Shown here piece after piece: positions 26,036-34,969 of a stretch of 64,000 bases of DNA. The stretch covers positions 30,573 through 94,572 of the forward strand of contig CAYXVF010000008.1 of NCBI GenBank assembly GCA_964468125.1, read 5' to 3'. How positions within the stretch are numbered: the first letter of the stretch is position 1; each line of letters starts with the position of its first letter. The position numbers were made by a program, and so were the translations under genes. Below the pieces are notes generated by a model that worked only from the letters and a program-made list of their open reading frames with translations, searched no databases and was not told where the DNA came from. Origin of the DNA: CAYXVF01 sp964468125. Its GTDB lineage: Bacteria > Myxococcota > XYA12-FULL-58-9 > CAYXVF01.

Positions 26036-26593
26036 ATGCACCTCTCGAGCCTCACCCTGCTTTTGCTCGCCGCGACCGAGTCGCCCGGAGCTCCCGACTC
26101 GAACGCCCCCGCCGAGGAGCGTTGCGAAATGATCTATCCCTTTATCATCGATACGGTCCGGGATCCGGCGGTCCCGGTCTGGGATCGCTGGCAATTCATG
26201 CGCGACGGCGTCCCGGTCAGTGACAGTCAAATCCTGCTCTGGGCCAACGAAGTCGAGCTGGAATTGGAGCTCGCCGACGACGTACGCGGTCGCGGTAGTT
26301 GGATCTACACGGGCCTGGGAGTGAGCGCCGGAGGTACCGCGGTTTCTAGCGTGGGCTGGCTCCTCTACGGTCAGGACAACGTCAACCCGACGGTCAGCCT
26401 GGCGATGGGCATCGGGGGCATACTCGTCGGGGTCGCCGGGTTCTTGTTGGTGGCCGACGCGATTCAGACGCCCGTAGAGCCGTATCTAGCGCCGACCCCG
26501 CGGCACCGGATCTCTCGCGCAGAAGGGCATGCGCTCGTCTATCGACTCAACCGCGAGTACGGCGTCTGCCACTCACCGAAAATCTCCGACTAG
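26036..26593 (+). CDS. Membrane protein of unknown function
   Basis: 185 residues from ATG 26036. A short hydrophobic N-terminus (MHLSSLTLLLLAA) may be a signal or anchor. The middle has a soluble acidic stretch with one Cys, followed by two hydrophobic helices (~87-106 and ~116-140, GIGGILVGVAGFLLVADA). The C-terminus is basic and polar with another Cys. No domain is recognised. The gene is divergent from the SH3-like lipoprotein with 60 bases between. Its 3' end overlaps the end of the convergent giant CHAT gene by 21 bases, so termination and antisense effects between the two are possible. Confidence 0.68.
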   Translation: MHLSSLTLLLLAATESPGAPDSNAPAEERCEMIYPFIIDTVRDPAVPVWDRWQFMRDGVPVSDSQILLWANEVELELELADDVRGRGSWIYTGLGVSAGGTAVSSVGWLLYGQDNVNPTVSLAMGIGGILVGVAGFLLVADAIQTPVEPYLAPTPRHRISRAEGHALVYRLNREYGVCHSPKISD

Positions 26594-29500
26594 TGAGAAT
26601 GCCGCCCAGTGGGCAGGATGGGGATGGTCGCGGCGCACGCGTAGCATCGCGCGTCGCAGCGCGTCCGCCGTCGTCGTTTGTCCCTGGTAGCGGTAGAACC
26701 ATTTCATCACCAACGCCGCCGCGAAATCGGACACGCGGTGGTGGGTGGCGATGATCGCTTGGGAACCGGCGGTGAGGAAGCTGTCGGCGAGACTCAGTCT
26801 GGCGGTGCCCGCGGCGGAGCGGACCGCTGTCTCGCAGCCACTCAACGTCACGAGCGCTGGTACCGCGGGGAAGGAGAAGATCTGGTGTGCGCGCAAGCGT
26901 CCATCGTCCCGGGCGGACGGAGCGAGCTCGAGGGCGCTTCCTAGCGGGTCCCGGCTGTCGAGGGTGCCGTGCACCGCGAGTGCCCATGCATCGGAGCGAT
27001 TCCCGCGCAGGCGCTCGATGGTGGCTTGGGCGGCGAGGACGGGCGAGCTGCTGACCGAGCGTGCCTCCAGGGTAGCGAACGGGAGATCTGAGCCGTAGGC
27101 GAACGCGGTCACGGTTCTGGCGCGGGGGGCGGGCCGCGCGAGCAGATCGACGAGTGACCCAGCGCTCGAGACCTCGCTCACTGCCCAACGCTCGATGAGG
27201 CTCTGATCGCCGAGGCGAAGTGCGGCAAAAGGCACGTCGCCCAGGACTCGGTCCGGCACCACGACGATGCGCTCAGCCCCGGCGAGCTCTTCTTCCAGAA
27301 GCGAAAAGAGTAGACCGCCCACGGCGAGCAATGCGGTGTCGACCGGAGCAAAGGCACGCATTCGGTTGCGAAGCTCATCGAGCAGCGGGTTCAGCTGATC
27401 ACGACGGGCTTCGAGTCGCACCAGGCGGGCACGTTCACGGGAGACCACCATCGCGTAGCTTCTGCGCGAACCGATCAAGAAGCTCGTCACGAGAGTGCGC
27501 TCGGGCAGGGAGGCCTGCAGTGTTTTCAAGGGCACCGGATTCATCGTGAAGGTGCGAGCGATCCGGGGAAAGCGCCTGGACAGCTCGGCGCGTCGCTCGT
27601 CGTACTCGCGCTTTGCGCTTTCCAATCGTTCGCGAGCCCCCTCCCGGCCTCGGGCAACGTCGCGTTGGGCGGCATAGACTCGGTCGCGCGCCCGCGTCTC
27701 CTGCCGGAGAAGCGACTGGGCCGCCGGGTTTGCGAGCTCGACCGTCCGATTGGCGAAGGCGTCGAGCCGGTCGCGGCCGCGACGACGCTCGAAGAGCTCG
27801 AATACGCCCTCGACGTCGTCCGCATCCGCGGCGAGACGCACCGCGTCTTCGTAGAGATCGTCGCGGGTTGCTCTGCGGGAGCTCTCATCGCGGCTGCGCC
27901 CGAGTCTCTCGGCGACGTCCAGCGAGCGGAGGTAGTAGGCGCGGGCAGAGTCCTTTTGACCTCGCTCCTCCTCGAGTCGCCCGAGGGCGTAAAGCGAGCG
28001 CCACTGCATCTCGGGCAGTGCGATTTGGGTGGCGAGCTCGGCGGCGGACTCGAACATCGTGCCTGCCTCCGTATCGCTGTCCATCGCTTCGAGCACCTCG
28101 CCGCGACGGAACAAGGACTCGACCTCGTTGAACTTGATCCCGAGCTCTTGGCTCAGCGCGAGCGCTTCATTTAGCGCTTCCAGGGCGCGATCGTATTCGC
28201 CCCGTCGACCGTAGGCGACTCCGAGGTTACGGAGATCGAAAGCTCGGCCCTCCCGACTTCCGAGGAGCTCGTCGATCTCCAGAGCGCCTGCAAACGCTTC
28301 GATCGCCTCGTCGATTTGGCTCCCGCGTTGGAGGACGACCCCGAGGTTGTTGAGCTGCGCCGCTTCTTCAGATTCGCGTCCGGTGATGCGAGACAGGTCG
28401 AGTGCCTCGCGAATCAGAGATTGGGCTTCCTCGAGCTCCCCTTGGTTCATCGCAATGAGCCCCCCAACACTGAGGGACTGAATCCTAGAGAACGTATCGC
28501 CTGCGCGCACGCTCTGCTCGATGGCACGGCTTTGCGCTTCTCGTGCTCGCCGGTAATTCCCGCGGTACCAGTAGATCCGGGCGCTTTCGAGGTCTGCGGC
28601 GGTGAGCTGGTCGAGCGCTGTCGACGGAATGAGGCTCCTAGCTTCGCGGACGCTCTCGAGCGCGCGGTCGTACTCGCCGCGCAACCGTTGGATGCGAGCG
28701 ATTTCGAGGGAAAGGCTCGGGATCTTGTCCCGTTCCTTCGCGAAGCGTTTGGCCACGTCCAGGGCGAACTCAAACTGCACGAGCGCCGCGTCGTAATCGC
28801 TAAGGGAGCTTTCGTAGAGGTAGCCGAGGTAGCGAGCTGGAGCGAGCTGGTTCGGATGGTCCTCCCGAGCGTAGAGCGCGATCGCCGCCTCGTAGGACTC
28901 CCGCGCCGCATCATAGTCATAGAGCGCCCGGTACACGGAGCCTAGGCGGGAGAGACAGTCCGCCTGCAGCAGCACCTGCTTCTGTTTTGAGGCGAGCTCG
29001 GCGCAGCGGGTGAACGCATCCCTGGCCTCCTCGAACCTGTCTCCTTCGTTTAGAACTTTGCCGAGTGCCAAGAGCTGCTCGAGCGCATCTTTTTGCTCGT
29101 TGCTCTCTTCGTACTGGAAGAAGAGCTCCCGGCGGAGTGTCGCTGCACGCTCGAATTCCCCGAGGCTGCTGAGCACGACGGCGAACTGGCCGCGGAAGAT
29201 CATCAAGAAACGCGGAAGGCTTGCCGCTCGGCTCTGGCCCACCTCCGTTTGCCGGAAGGCCTCGAGGTGCTCTGGCACCAACAGGTATTCGACGAGTCGC
29301 ACGGTGCCTTCGAGGGCTCGGCTTGCCTCCAGCAGTGTCTCGCGACGATTGCTGCTGGTGGCCTCGCGGTAGAGAGGCCCGGCGCGGCGGGCGGTTGCCA
29401 GGGTTTCGCTGTAGGCGAAGCCCACCCGCTCTTGCAGGTTCATGCCACGATAGCCCCAGAGACGCGCGTCACGCCCTTCGATGCCCAGAGTGGGAAGTAC

Positions 29501-32500
29501 CTCGGCGATCCGTTCCTCGTCGAGCGTGGCGGTCAGGCGCGACGGGATGTCACCGAGCGCGCCGCTGACGGTCAGTGTTGAAGGGCTTCCGCCGATGAGC
29601 GCGGCTTGTGCGAGAAGGCGCGCTTCGCTTCGGGAGCCGACGCCAGCAAAGACCGTTGCCTGGGGGTTGAGATTTCGCCCCGCGATGCTGTCGAGATCCA
29701 AGGGCTGCGCGCCCGGAACTTCGAGAACCACCTGCCGTTCTCCCGGTCGACGGACCGCTCCGTAGCCTCGGACCCGACCCTCGATGCTCAAGAGCGAGAC
29801 GTCTGCGGGAAGGTCGGTGGGCTCGTTGAGCCCCTTTTGTCCATAGGTTGCCGCGTCCGCGCGGGCGAGGTTGCGTGCTTCGTAGGAGGCGAGGAGATAG
29901 GTCGCGCTCAGGACCTCCGTCACCTCGAAACGCTCACCGAGGGACGATTGAAGGCGCGCGACTGGAGGCAGCTCATTCTCGCCCGCATCGACATAGATCG
30001 TCCTGAGCTCCCCAGAGTCGTAGAGCCAAGCGAGCACCGACTCGGGAAGCGAGGTGGCGTCTGCGGGGGTCTCGAGGCGATCGAATCGTGCCGCGTCGAT
30101 CGCGTACCAATGCCAGCGGTCTTCGACGGCAAAAATCTGCAGAATGCAGGCGTCGGTTCCGAGGACTTTTCGCAGCGCGTCGAGGGTCGCTGGGCGGCCT
30201 TCGAGTGCGCGGATCACTGCGCTCGCTTTCTCCGGTTCGTAGCCTTCGGTTCCGCGGGCCTCGATCAGCCGCAGCCAAGCCTCCGGATAGCTCCCCCGCT
30301 CTCGCCGTTGGGAGCTCGGCTGCAGGGCGAGGAGGCGCGCGTGCTCGAGGAGGCGCCAGGCGAGCTCCGGGTTCTCTGCTTCGATCGCCTGCGCTTCGGC
30401 CGCAGCGAGAAAGCGCGGAAGCTCCCTGGCTTCCGACGGAACCGGGTCATTCAGAAAGGCCTCGATCGCGGCGTCGAGCGCGGGTCTCGGATCCTCTGCC
30501 GTGAGGCTTCGCTCGTAGTCGATTCGCCATTGAGCGGTGCGTCGGGAAAACGAGGCGCGGACGAGGCCTTCGCTCCCCCCGCGCGCGTCCTCCGGCTCCC
30601 CCGCTTCGACTTCCGCAACCGACTCGCCTGTGCGCGCGGGCTCCTCTCCACCACTCTTGGCCTTGCCGGACGGAGTGTCTGATGCGAGCGCGTCTTCTCC
30701 CGTCCGCCCCGTTTCGCCCGCTGCCTCCGCCATTGTCTCCCCGTCGCCATTCATGTCCGCGTCGGGCTCGGCCTGGAGCTCGGCTTCAGTCTCGGTGCTG
30801 GGCCTCGAGGCGGCATAGGGGCCTTGGGGGATCTGATCTCGAAGCGTCGCAATGTCGTACTCCGCGGCGAGGCGCTCGGCTCGATTCGCGTTTCGAGCCA
30901 CGAGGTTCAGCTGCTCTAGTCGTGCGCGGATCATGTCGGCCCGCTCTCCCGCGGAGGTATTCGGGCTGCTCAGCCGGCTTCGTTCGCGATCGAAGCGCAT
31001 CAGGGCGAACAGACTCGCGATTCTGGCCGCGCGCTTCGCGTCGTCCGGGTCGCTCGCGCTTCGAGCGCCCTCCAGAGCGAGCCACGCGGATTCGAGCTCT
31101 TCCTCCGTTGCTGCGCCGCTCGGGTCCTCCAGCCACACGCGCAGGAGCGACTCGGTGAGCTGAATCACGGCGCGAGGCAATTCCGCCGTGCGAGCGGCGG
31201 TCAGGGCTAGAAGGAGATAGTCGCTCGCCGTCTTTCGATCCCCGATGCGCGCCGCGACTAGAGCGGCTTCGTTGAGCGCCACGATCCACTCCGGTCTCGC
31301 CTGCGGACCCACCACCTCGCGTTCGTAGTACGCGCGCAGCAGTGCAAGGCGCGATTCCATCAGAGCCATCGCATCGTCGAGCTGCCCTTCAGCGATCCGG
31401 GTGCGTGCGCCTAGGGCATTCGCGAGCTGCAGCTCGAGCTCTTTCGTGAAGCCGTAGGGGCCCAGCGTTACGTCGTCGACCTTGGCGGGAGACTCGGACC
31501 ACCTCAGGATCTCGAAATTCTCGAAGATCGGGCGGGCGGGGTCCGCAGGCGCTCGGTCGCTTTCGATCAACTCCCGAATGTGGTCGATGTGCTCCCTCGC
31601 GGACGCGAGATTTCCGAGTCGGATCTCGGAGACACTCAGCGTGCGGAGCAGGGGGATCGCCCGGTTCCAGTCTTCAGCGGCCTCGAAGCGCATCTGAGCG
31701 TTCGTGAGCCACGGGATCGCGCGCTCGTGACTCTCCGCGAGGAAGTAGATCGCTCCGATGAGAGCCTCCACGGAAGCGCGCCGGGGAGTCTGGGGGAGCT
31801 CGGAGAGCAAACGGTAGGCGAGGGTCGCTTGGTCCAGGGCCACGTCGAGGTGGTCTTCGCGGAGGGAGGTGCGGGCAAAACGTTCGCGAAAGATCAACTC
31901 GGTGATCGAATCGTCAAAGGGCGTCCGATCGAGCTCTCGGTCGAGATAGGCGAGAAAGGCGTCGTCCAGCTTGTTCAGCGCGTAGAGGGCGTTCCCTGAG
32001 TTGAGCCGTGCGGCCGCGTAAAGCCGGGCCTCGGTGGCGCGATCGGCGAGCTCCTCCGCCACCTTGAAGCTGTCCGCAGCACGCTCAGCCCAACCCTCGC
32101 GGGGTTCTTTTCGCTCCCGTTGCATGCGGACCCAGCCGAGGGTGAGGTGCGCGGGCGTGAGCCGTGGGTCGAGCTCGAGGGCGGCTTGCAGCTCGGCCTC
32201 CGCGGCGTAAATGTCCGGGTCCGGTCCGAAGGTGAGGGCGTAGCCGAGCCCGTAGCGCGCGAGCTTGTCGCGTGGGTTTCGTCGCGCCGCGCTTCGATAC
32301 TCCTCTTGGACCTTGTCGAGTCGTCCGAGCATTGCTGATAGGCGAATGTAGCGCCGGTGCGCGACCGTGAGCTCCGGGTCGTTCTGCAGAATCCGTTCGT
32401 AGTCCGCGAGCGCCGCCTCGAGGTCGCCCTCGGACGCCTCCCGCTGCGCTCGTAGCAGCGCGATTCGCGAGACGCCCCTGCGGGCGCGTGCACGGGTCGC

Positions 32501-34426
32501 AGGGTCATCGGAAAACCGCGCACCGAGGGCTTCGTAGCCCTCGAGGGCGAGGTCGAGCTCGCCGCGCGCTTCCGCTGCACTCGCGAGCTCGGTCAGCGCA
32601 CGCCGGAGCACTTCGCGCTCCCGGGGATACTCTTCTACGATCTGCCGCCACGCTTCACGGGCTGCCCGCTCAAAGCCTGCTTCCGATTGACGATTCGCGA
32701 GCTCCGCGCGGGCGCGAGCAGCCAACATCGGAAGGTCCGAATACTCAGTGGCGATGCCTTCGAGGGTCGCGAGTACCGGTATGCCGAGGCTGTTGGTCAG
32801 TGCATTGGGGCGGATCTGTGGGACCCCTGCCGGGACCGACGCGGAGGCCACCCAACGTTCTGCGCAGCGTCGGGCGTAGAAGCGTTCGCCAGGCAACTCG
32901 CGAAGAAGGCGTTCGCAGAGGCGGACGACCGTCGACGAATCGCCGAGACGTCCATATGCGTCGGCCAATCGGTCGAGCGCGCGGGCGCGGTCTTCGCTCG
33001 GAGCATTCTCGTCCTCCGCAATTCGCTCGAGCGCCCCTACCGCCCGCGCACGACGACCGAGCGCGAGGTCTGCTTCCGCCCTCGTTGAGCTAGTCCGGGC
33101 GCGCGCCGGGCCTTCCTCGGCGGGCAGGGTCGAGATTCGCTCGAGCGCTTCTTCTACGCGCAGACGCTGTCTCTGCTCCCGGGCGAGCCACTGCCCCTCG
33201 AGAGCGATCAACATGTTCAGGCGCTCGATCTCGACGCGGCTAACCTCGGCCATCGGGTCGCTTCCGAAAGCGCGCGCGGCACGACCCAGCTCGTCGATAG
33301 ACTCGCGCAAGAACCCACGCTCAGCGAGCTGGCGTGCGAGCTGATAGCGTGCGGGGCCTTCGAGCTCGGGTGCATTGACGACGAGGTAGCGCAGGCCGAG
33401 GCGTCGAAGGTTGGGGTTGTCCTGACTCGTTGCTGCGTCGAGGACCGCCTGGTGCGTGGCTCCTGCCGCGACGATCCCCTCGCCCGGCAGCACGTAGATC
33501 TCCAGATCGCCGAACCCCGCCGTCGTGTAGACCAGAGCATTGCCCACCGCCGAAACGAAGAGCTCCGCCCCCGCACCGGACGTCAGCGGTGTCGCCGGAG
33601 CTGGGTCCCGTCCATCGAAGAGCTCGACCGAAAAGGGCGCCACCCAGAGGCTCGCCGAGTCGTTTCCGTCGAGCCTCTGGTCCCGGTTGTTATCGTCGGT
33701 GAAGCGCACGAGGAGGACGTCCACCTCATCTCCTCGCTTTCGAACCCGCGGAAACGCTTCCGGGTACGCGCCGTCTGTGAGCGGCAAGCGTGCCCCGTCA
33801 CTGAGGCGTAGCGCGAAGATGCGGGTGCGTCTGCGCTCGTCGAGTCCGGCGAAGAAGAGCACGTCGCCACCGGGGTGGATCGCAGGGTCCCAGGCATTCT
33901 CGACGATCACCGTGCGACTGCCCTGCTCCAGATCGATGCGCTCAATCCGCTCTGCCCCACCGAGCTCGGATGAAGTGAAATAGAGCGCCTTGCCGCTCGG
34001 CGACCAGCACGGTGATGCGTCGACGGTACGACGGTCCGTGAGCTGCTCCTTACTCCCGCCGTCGGCGTCCATCACGTAGATGTCGCCCTTCACGTCGGAG
34101 GATTGTGAGGTGTAGGCGATTCGTTTGCCGTCGGGGGAGAAGAATGGATCGGTGTCGTCGGCAGAGTGCTCCGTCAGTCGTTCTGCGGGTCCGCCGTTGA
34201 AAGGGCGACGGTAGATATCGACGTTTCCGTTCGTCTTCGCCGAGTACACGAGCCAACCCGAGTCCGCGACGTCGGGCATCATTTCGTCGTCCGTGCCTTC
34301 CACCACCGCGACCGGCGTGTTCCAGACCCCTTCCCGTGGCTCCGGAAACTGGGGGCGGCGCAGCCCCGGATCACCGCTGGAGCACCCGGCGAGCACGAGA
34401 GCGGCGGTGACGGTTGCGCGCTTCAT
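26573..34426 (-). CDS. Giant propeller-TPR-CHAT lipoprotein with two CHAT-like domains
   Basis: 2617 residues. MKRATVTAALVLAGC is a lipoprotein signal with an LAGC lipobox. Residues ~45-300 carry TolB/PD40 propeller repeats (DPFFSPDGKRIAYTS, SPCWSPSGKALYFTS). TPR-like helical repeats fill ~345-1200; ~1205-1290 is a Glu/Gly/Ala-rich linker. Residues ~1425-1650 look like a CHAT fold that has lost its catalytic pair: where LSACETG is expected it reads TVFAGVGSRSEA. TPRs resume at ~1740-2230. The C-terminal ~2330-2617 is an intact CHAT domain with His2486 (LAVHGTLD) and Cys2531 (TLSGCETA). CHAT proteins related to separase and caspases are known proteases. The start overlaps the DUF1318 gene stop by 4 bases. 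Protease activity and substrate are inferred only. Confidence 0.9.
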   Translation of the reverse strand: MKRATVTAALVLAGCSSGDPGLRRPQFPEPREGVWNTPVAVVEGTDDEMMPDVADSGWLVYSAKTNGNVDIYRRPFNGGPAERLTEHSADDTDPFFSPDGKRIAYTSQSSDVKGDIYVMDADGGSKEQLTDRRTVDASPCWSPSGKALYFTSSELGGAERIERIDLEQGSRTVIVENAWDPAIHPGGDVLFFAGLDERRRTRIFALRLSDGARLPLTDGAYPEAFPRVRKRGDEVDVLLVRFTDDNNRDQRLDGNDSASLWVAPFSVELFDGRDPAPATPLTSGAGAELFVSAVGNALVYTTAGFGDLEIYVLPGEGIVAAGATHQAVLDAATSQDNPNLRRLGLRYLVVNAPELEGPARYQLARQLAERGFLRESIDELGRAARAFGSDPMAEVSRVEIERLNMLIALEGQWLAREQRQRLRVEEALERISTLPAEEGPARARTSSTRAEADLALGRRARAVGALERIAEDENAPSEDRARALDRLADAYGRLGDSSTVVRLCERLLRELPGERFYARRCAERWVASASVPAGVPQIRPNALTNSLGIPVLATLEGIATEYSDLPMLAARARAELANRQSEAGFERAAREAWRQIVEEYPREREVLRRALTELASAAEARGELDLALEGYEALGARFSDDPATRARARRGVSRIALLRAQREASEGDLEAALADYERILQNDPELTVAHRRYIRLSAMLGRLDKVQEEYRSAARRNPRDKLARYGLGYALTFGPDPDIYAAEAELQAALELDPRLTPAHLTLGWVRMQRERKEPREGWAERAADSFKVAEELADRATEARLYAAARLNSGNALYALNKLDDAFLAYLDRELDRTPFDDSITELIFRERFARTSLREDHLDVALDQATLAYRLLSELPQTPRRASVEALIGAIYFLAESHERAIPWLTNAQMRFEAAEDWNRAIPLLRTLSVSEIRLGNLASAREHIDHIRELIESDRAPADPARPIFENFEILRWSESPAKVDDVTLGPYGFTKELELQLANALGARTRIAEGQLDDAMALMESRLALLRAYYEREVVGPQARPEWIVALNEAALVAARIGDRKTASDYLLLALTAARTAELPRAVIQLTESLLRVWLEDPSGAATEEELESAWLALEGARSASDPDDAKRAARIASLFALMRFDRERSRLSSPNTSAGERADMIRARLEQLNLVARNANRAERLAAEYDIATLRDQIPQGPYAASRPSTETEAELQAEPDADMNGDGETMAEAAGETGRTGEDALASDTPSGKAKSGGEEPARTGESVAEVEAGEPEDARGGSEGLVRASFSRRTAQWRIDYERSLTAEDPRPALDAAIEAFLNDPVPSEARELPRFLAAAEAQAIEAENPELAWRLLEHARLLALQPSSQRRERGSYPEAWLRLIEARGTEGYEPEKASAVIRALEGRPATLDALRKVLGTDACILQIFAVEDRWHWYAIDAARFDRLETPADATSLPESVLAWLYDSGELRTIYVDAGENELPPVARLQSSLGERFEVTEVLSATYLLASYEARNLARADAATYGQKGLNEPTDLPADVSLLSIEGRVRGYGAVRRPGERQVVLEVPGAQPLDLDSIAGRNLNPQATVFAGVGSRSEARLLAQAALIGGSPSTLTVSGALGDIPSRLTATLDEERIAEVLPTLGIEGRDARLWGYRGMNLQERVGFAYSETLATARRAGPLYREATSSNRRETLLEASRALEGTVRLVEYLLVPEHLEAFRQTEVGQSRAASLPRFLMIFRGQFAVVLSSLGEFERAATLRRELFFQYEESNEQKDALEQLLALGKVLNEGDRFEEARDAFTRCAELASKQKQVLLQADCLSRLGSVYRALYDYDAARESYEAAIALYAREDHPNQLAPARYLGYLYESSLSDYDAALVQFEFALDVAKRFAKERDKIPSLSLEIARIQRLRGEYDRALESVREARSLIPSTALDQLTAADLESARIYWYRGNYRRAREAQSRAIEQSVRAGDTFSRIQSLSVGGLIAMNQGELEEAQSLIREALDLSRITGRESEEAAQLNNLGVVLQRGSQIDEAIEAFAGALEIDELLGSREGRAFDLRNLGVAYGRRGEYDRALEALNEALALSQELGIKFNEVESLFRRGEVLEAMDSDTEAGTMFESAAELATQIALPEMQWRSLYALGRLEEERGQKDSARAYYLRSLDVAERLGRSRDESSRRATRDDLYEDAVRLAADADDVEGVFELFERRRGRDRLDAFANRTVELANPAAQSLLRQETRARDRVYAAQRDVARGREGARERLESAKREYDERRAELSRRFPRIARTFTMNPVPLKTLQASLPERTLVTSFLIGSRRSYAMVVSRERARLVRLEARRDQLNPLLDELRNRMRAFAPVDTALLAVGGLLFSLLEEELAGAERIVVVPDRVLGDVPFAALRLGDQSLIERWAVSEVSSAGSLVDLLARPAPRARTVTAFAYGSDLPFATLEARSVSSSPVLAAQATIERLRGNRSDAWALAVHGTLDSRDPLGSALELAPSARDDGRLRAHQIFSFPAVPALVTLSGCETAVRSAAGTARLSLADSFLTAGSQAIIATHHRVSDFAAALVMKWFYRYQGQTTTADALRRAMLRVRRDHPHPAHWAAFSLVGDFR

Positions 34427-34959
34427 TCCTTAGCCGTCCAACTTCCATCGTCGCGCTGGACTGGCGTGCCGGGTCCGGCCTGCTCCACGCGCAGGGTATG
34501 GTAGATCTGAAGCACCTGTTGCCGATCACCCGGAGTGAGCCCCGGTTCGGCTTCGATCGCCCAATCGACGACCGCGTTGCGATCCGCGTTCTCCTCCCGG
34601 AGCAGGCGGTCGCGCAGCGACAGCAAGTCGCTGCCCTCGCAGGGACGCGAGACCACGAAGCCGTCGCGCGCTTCCCCGATGCAGCCAGCGCGGGAGAGGG
34701 TTTCCAGGTCGTCCTGGTTGAAGAGCTGACGACGGCGGGCGGCGATGGCACGATCTTCCAGCTCCCGGAGCGGACTGGAGCCGGTCGGGGCGGGAGCGCG
34801 CACGGATGCGGCGAGCAGCTCTTCTTCCGAAAGCGGCTCTAGCCGGCCCATCAACTGTCGCTCGAGATCGGTCTTTCTACCGATGGTGACACTGTTGGTT
34901 CGAATACAGCTGATGGTGAGTGCCACAACCGATAGGACCCAGACGCCACGGGTGATCAT
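34423..34959 (-). CDS. YdbL-like (DUF1318) lipoprotein, possibly YnbE-YdbL composite
   Basis: 178 residues from ATG 34959, where a lipoprotein signal begins (MITRGVWVLSVVALTISC); the longer frame upstream lies inside the preceding gene. The C-terminal ~80 residues match DUF1318: GCIGEARDGFV, then a Leu-rich helix with RNAVVDWAI, and the final VQRDDGSWTAKE that parallels the GxW ending of YdbL. The segment right after the lipid Cys (RTNSVTIGRKTDLERQL) resembles the short YnbE lipoprotein. In E. coli, ydbH-ynbE-ydbL encode an intermembrane lipid bridge and its partners. Here the gene follows the AsmA/YdbH-like gene by 10 bases and overlaps the CHAT giant by 4. The composite reading is inference. 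Confidence 0.78.
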   Translation of the reverse strand: MITRGVWVLSVVALTISCIRTNSVTIGRKTDLERQLMGRLEPLSEEELLAASVRAPAPTGSSPLRELEDRAIAARRRQLFNQDDLETLSRAGCIGEARDGFVVSRPCEGSDLLSLRDRLLREENADRNAVVDWAIEAEPGLTPGDRQQVLQIYHTLRVEQAGPGTPVQRDDGSWTAKE

Positions 34960-34969
34960 GAAATATCGC

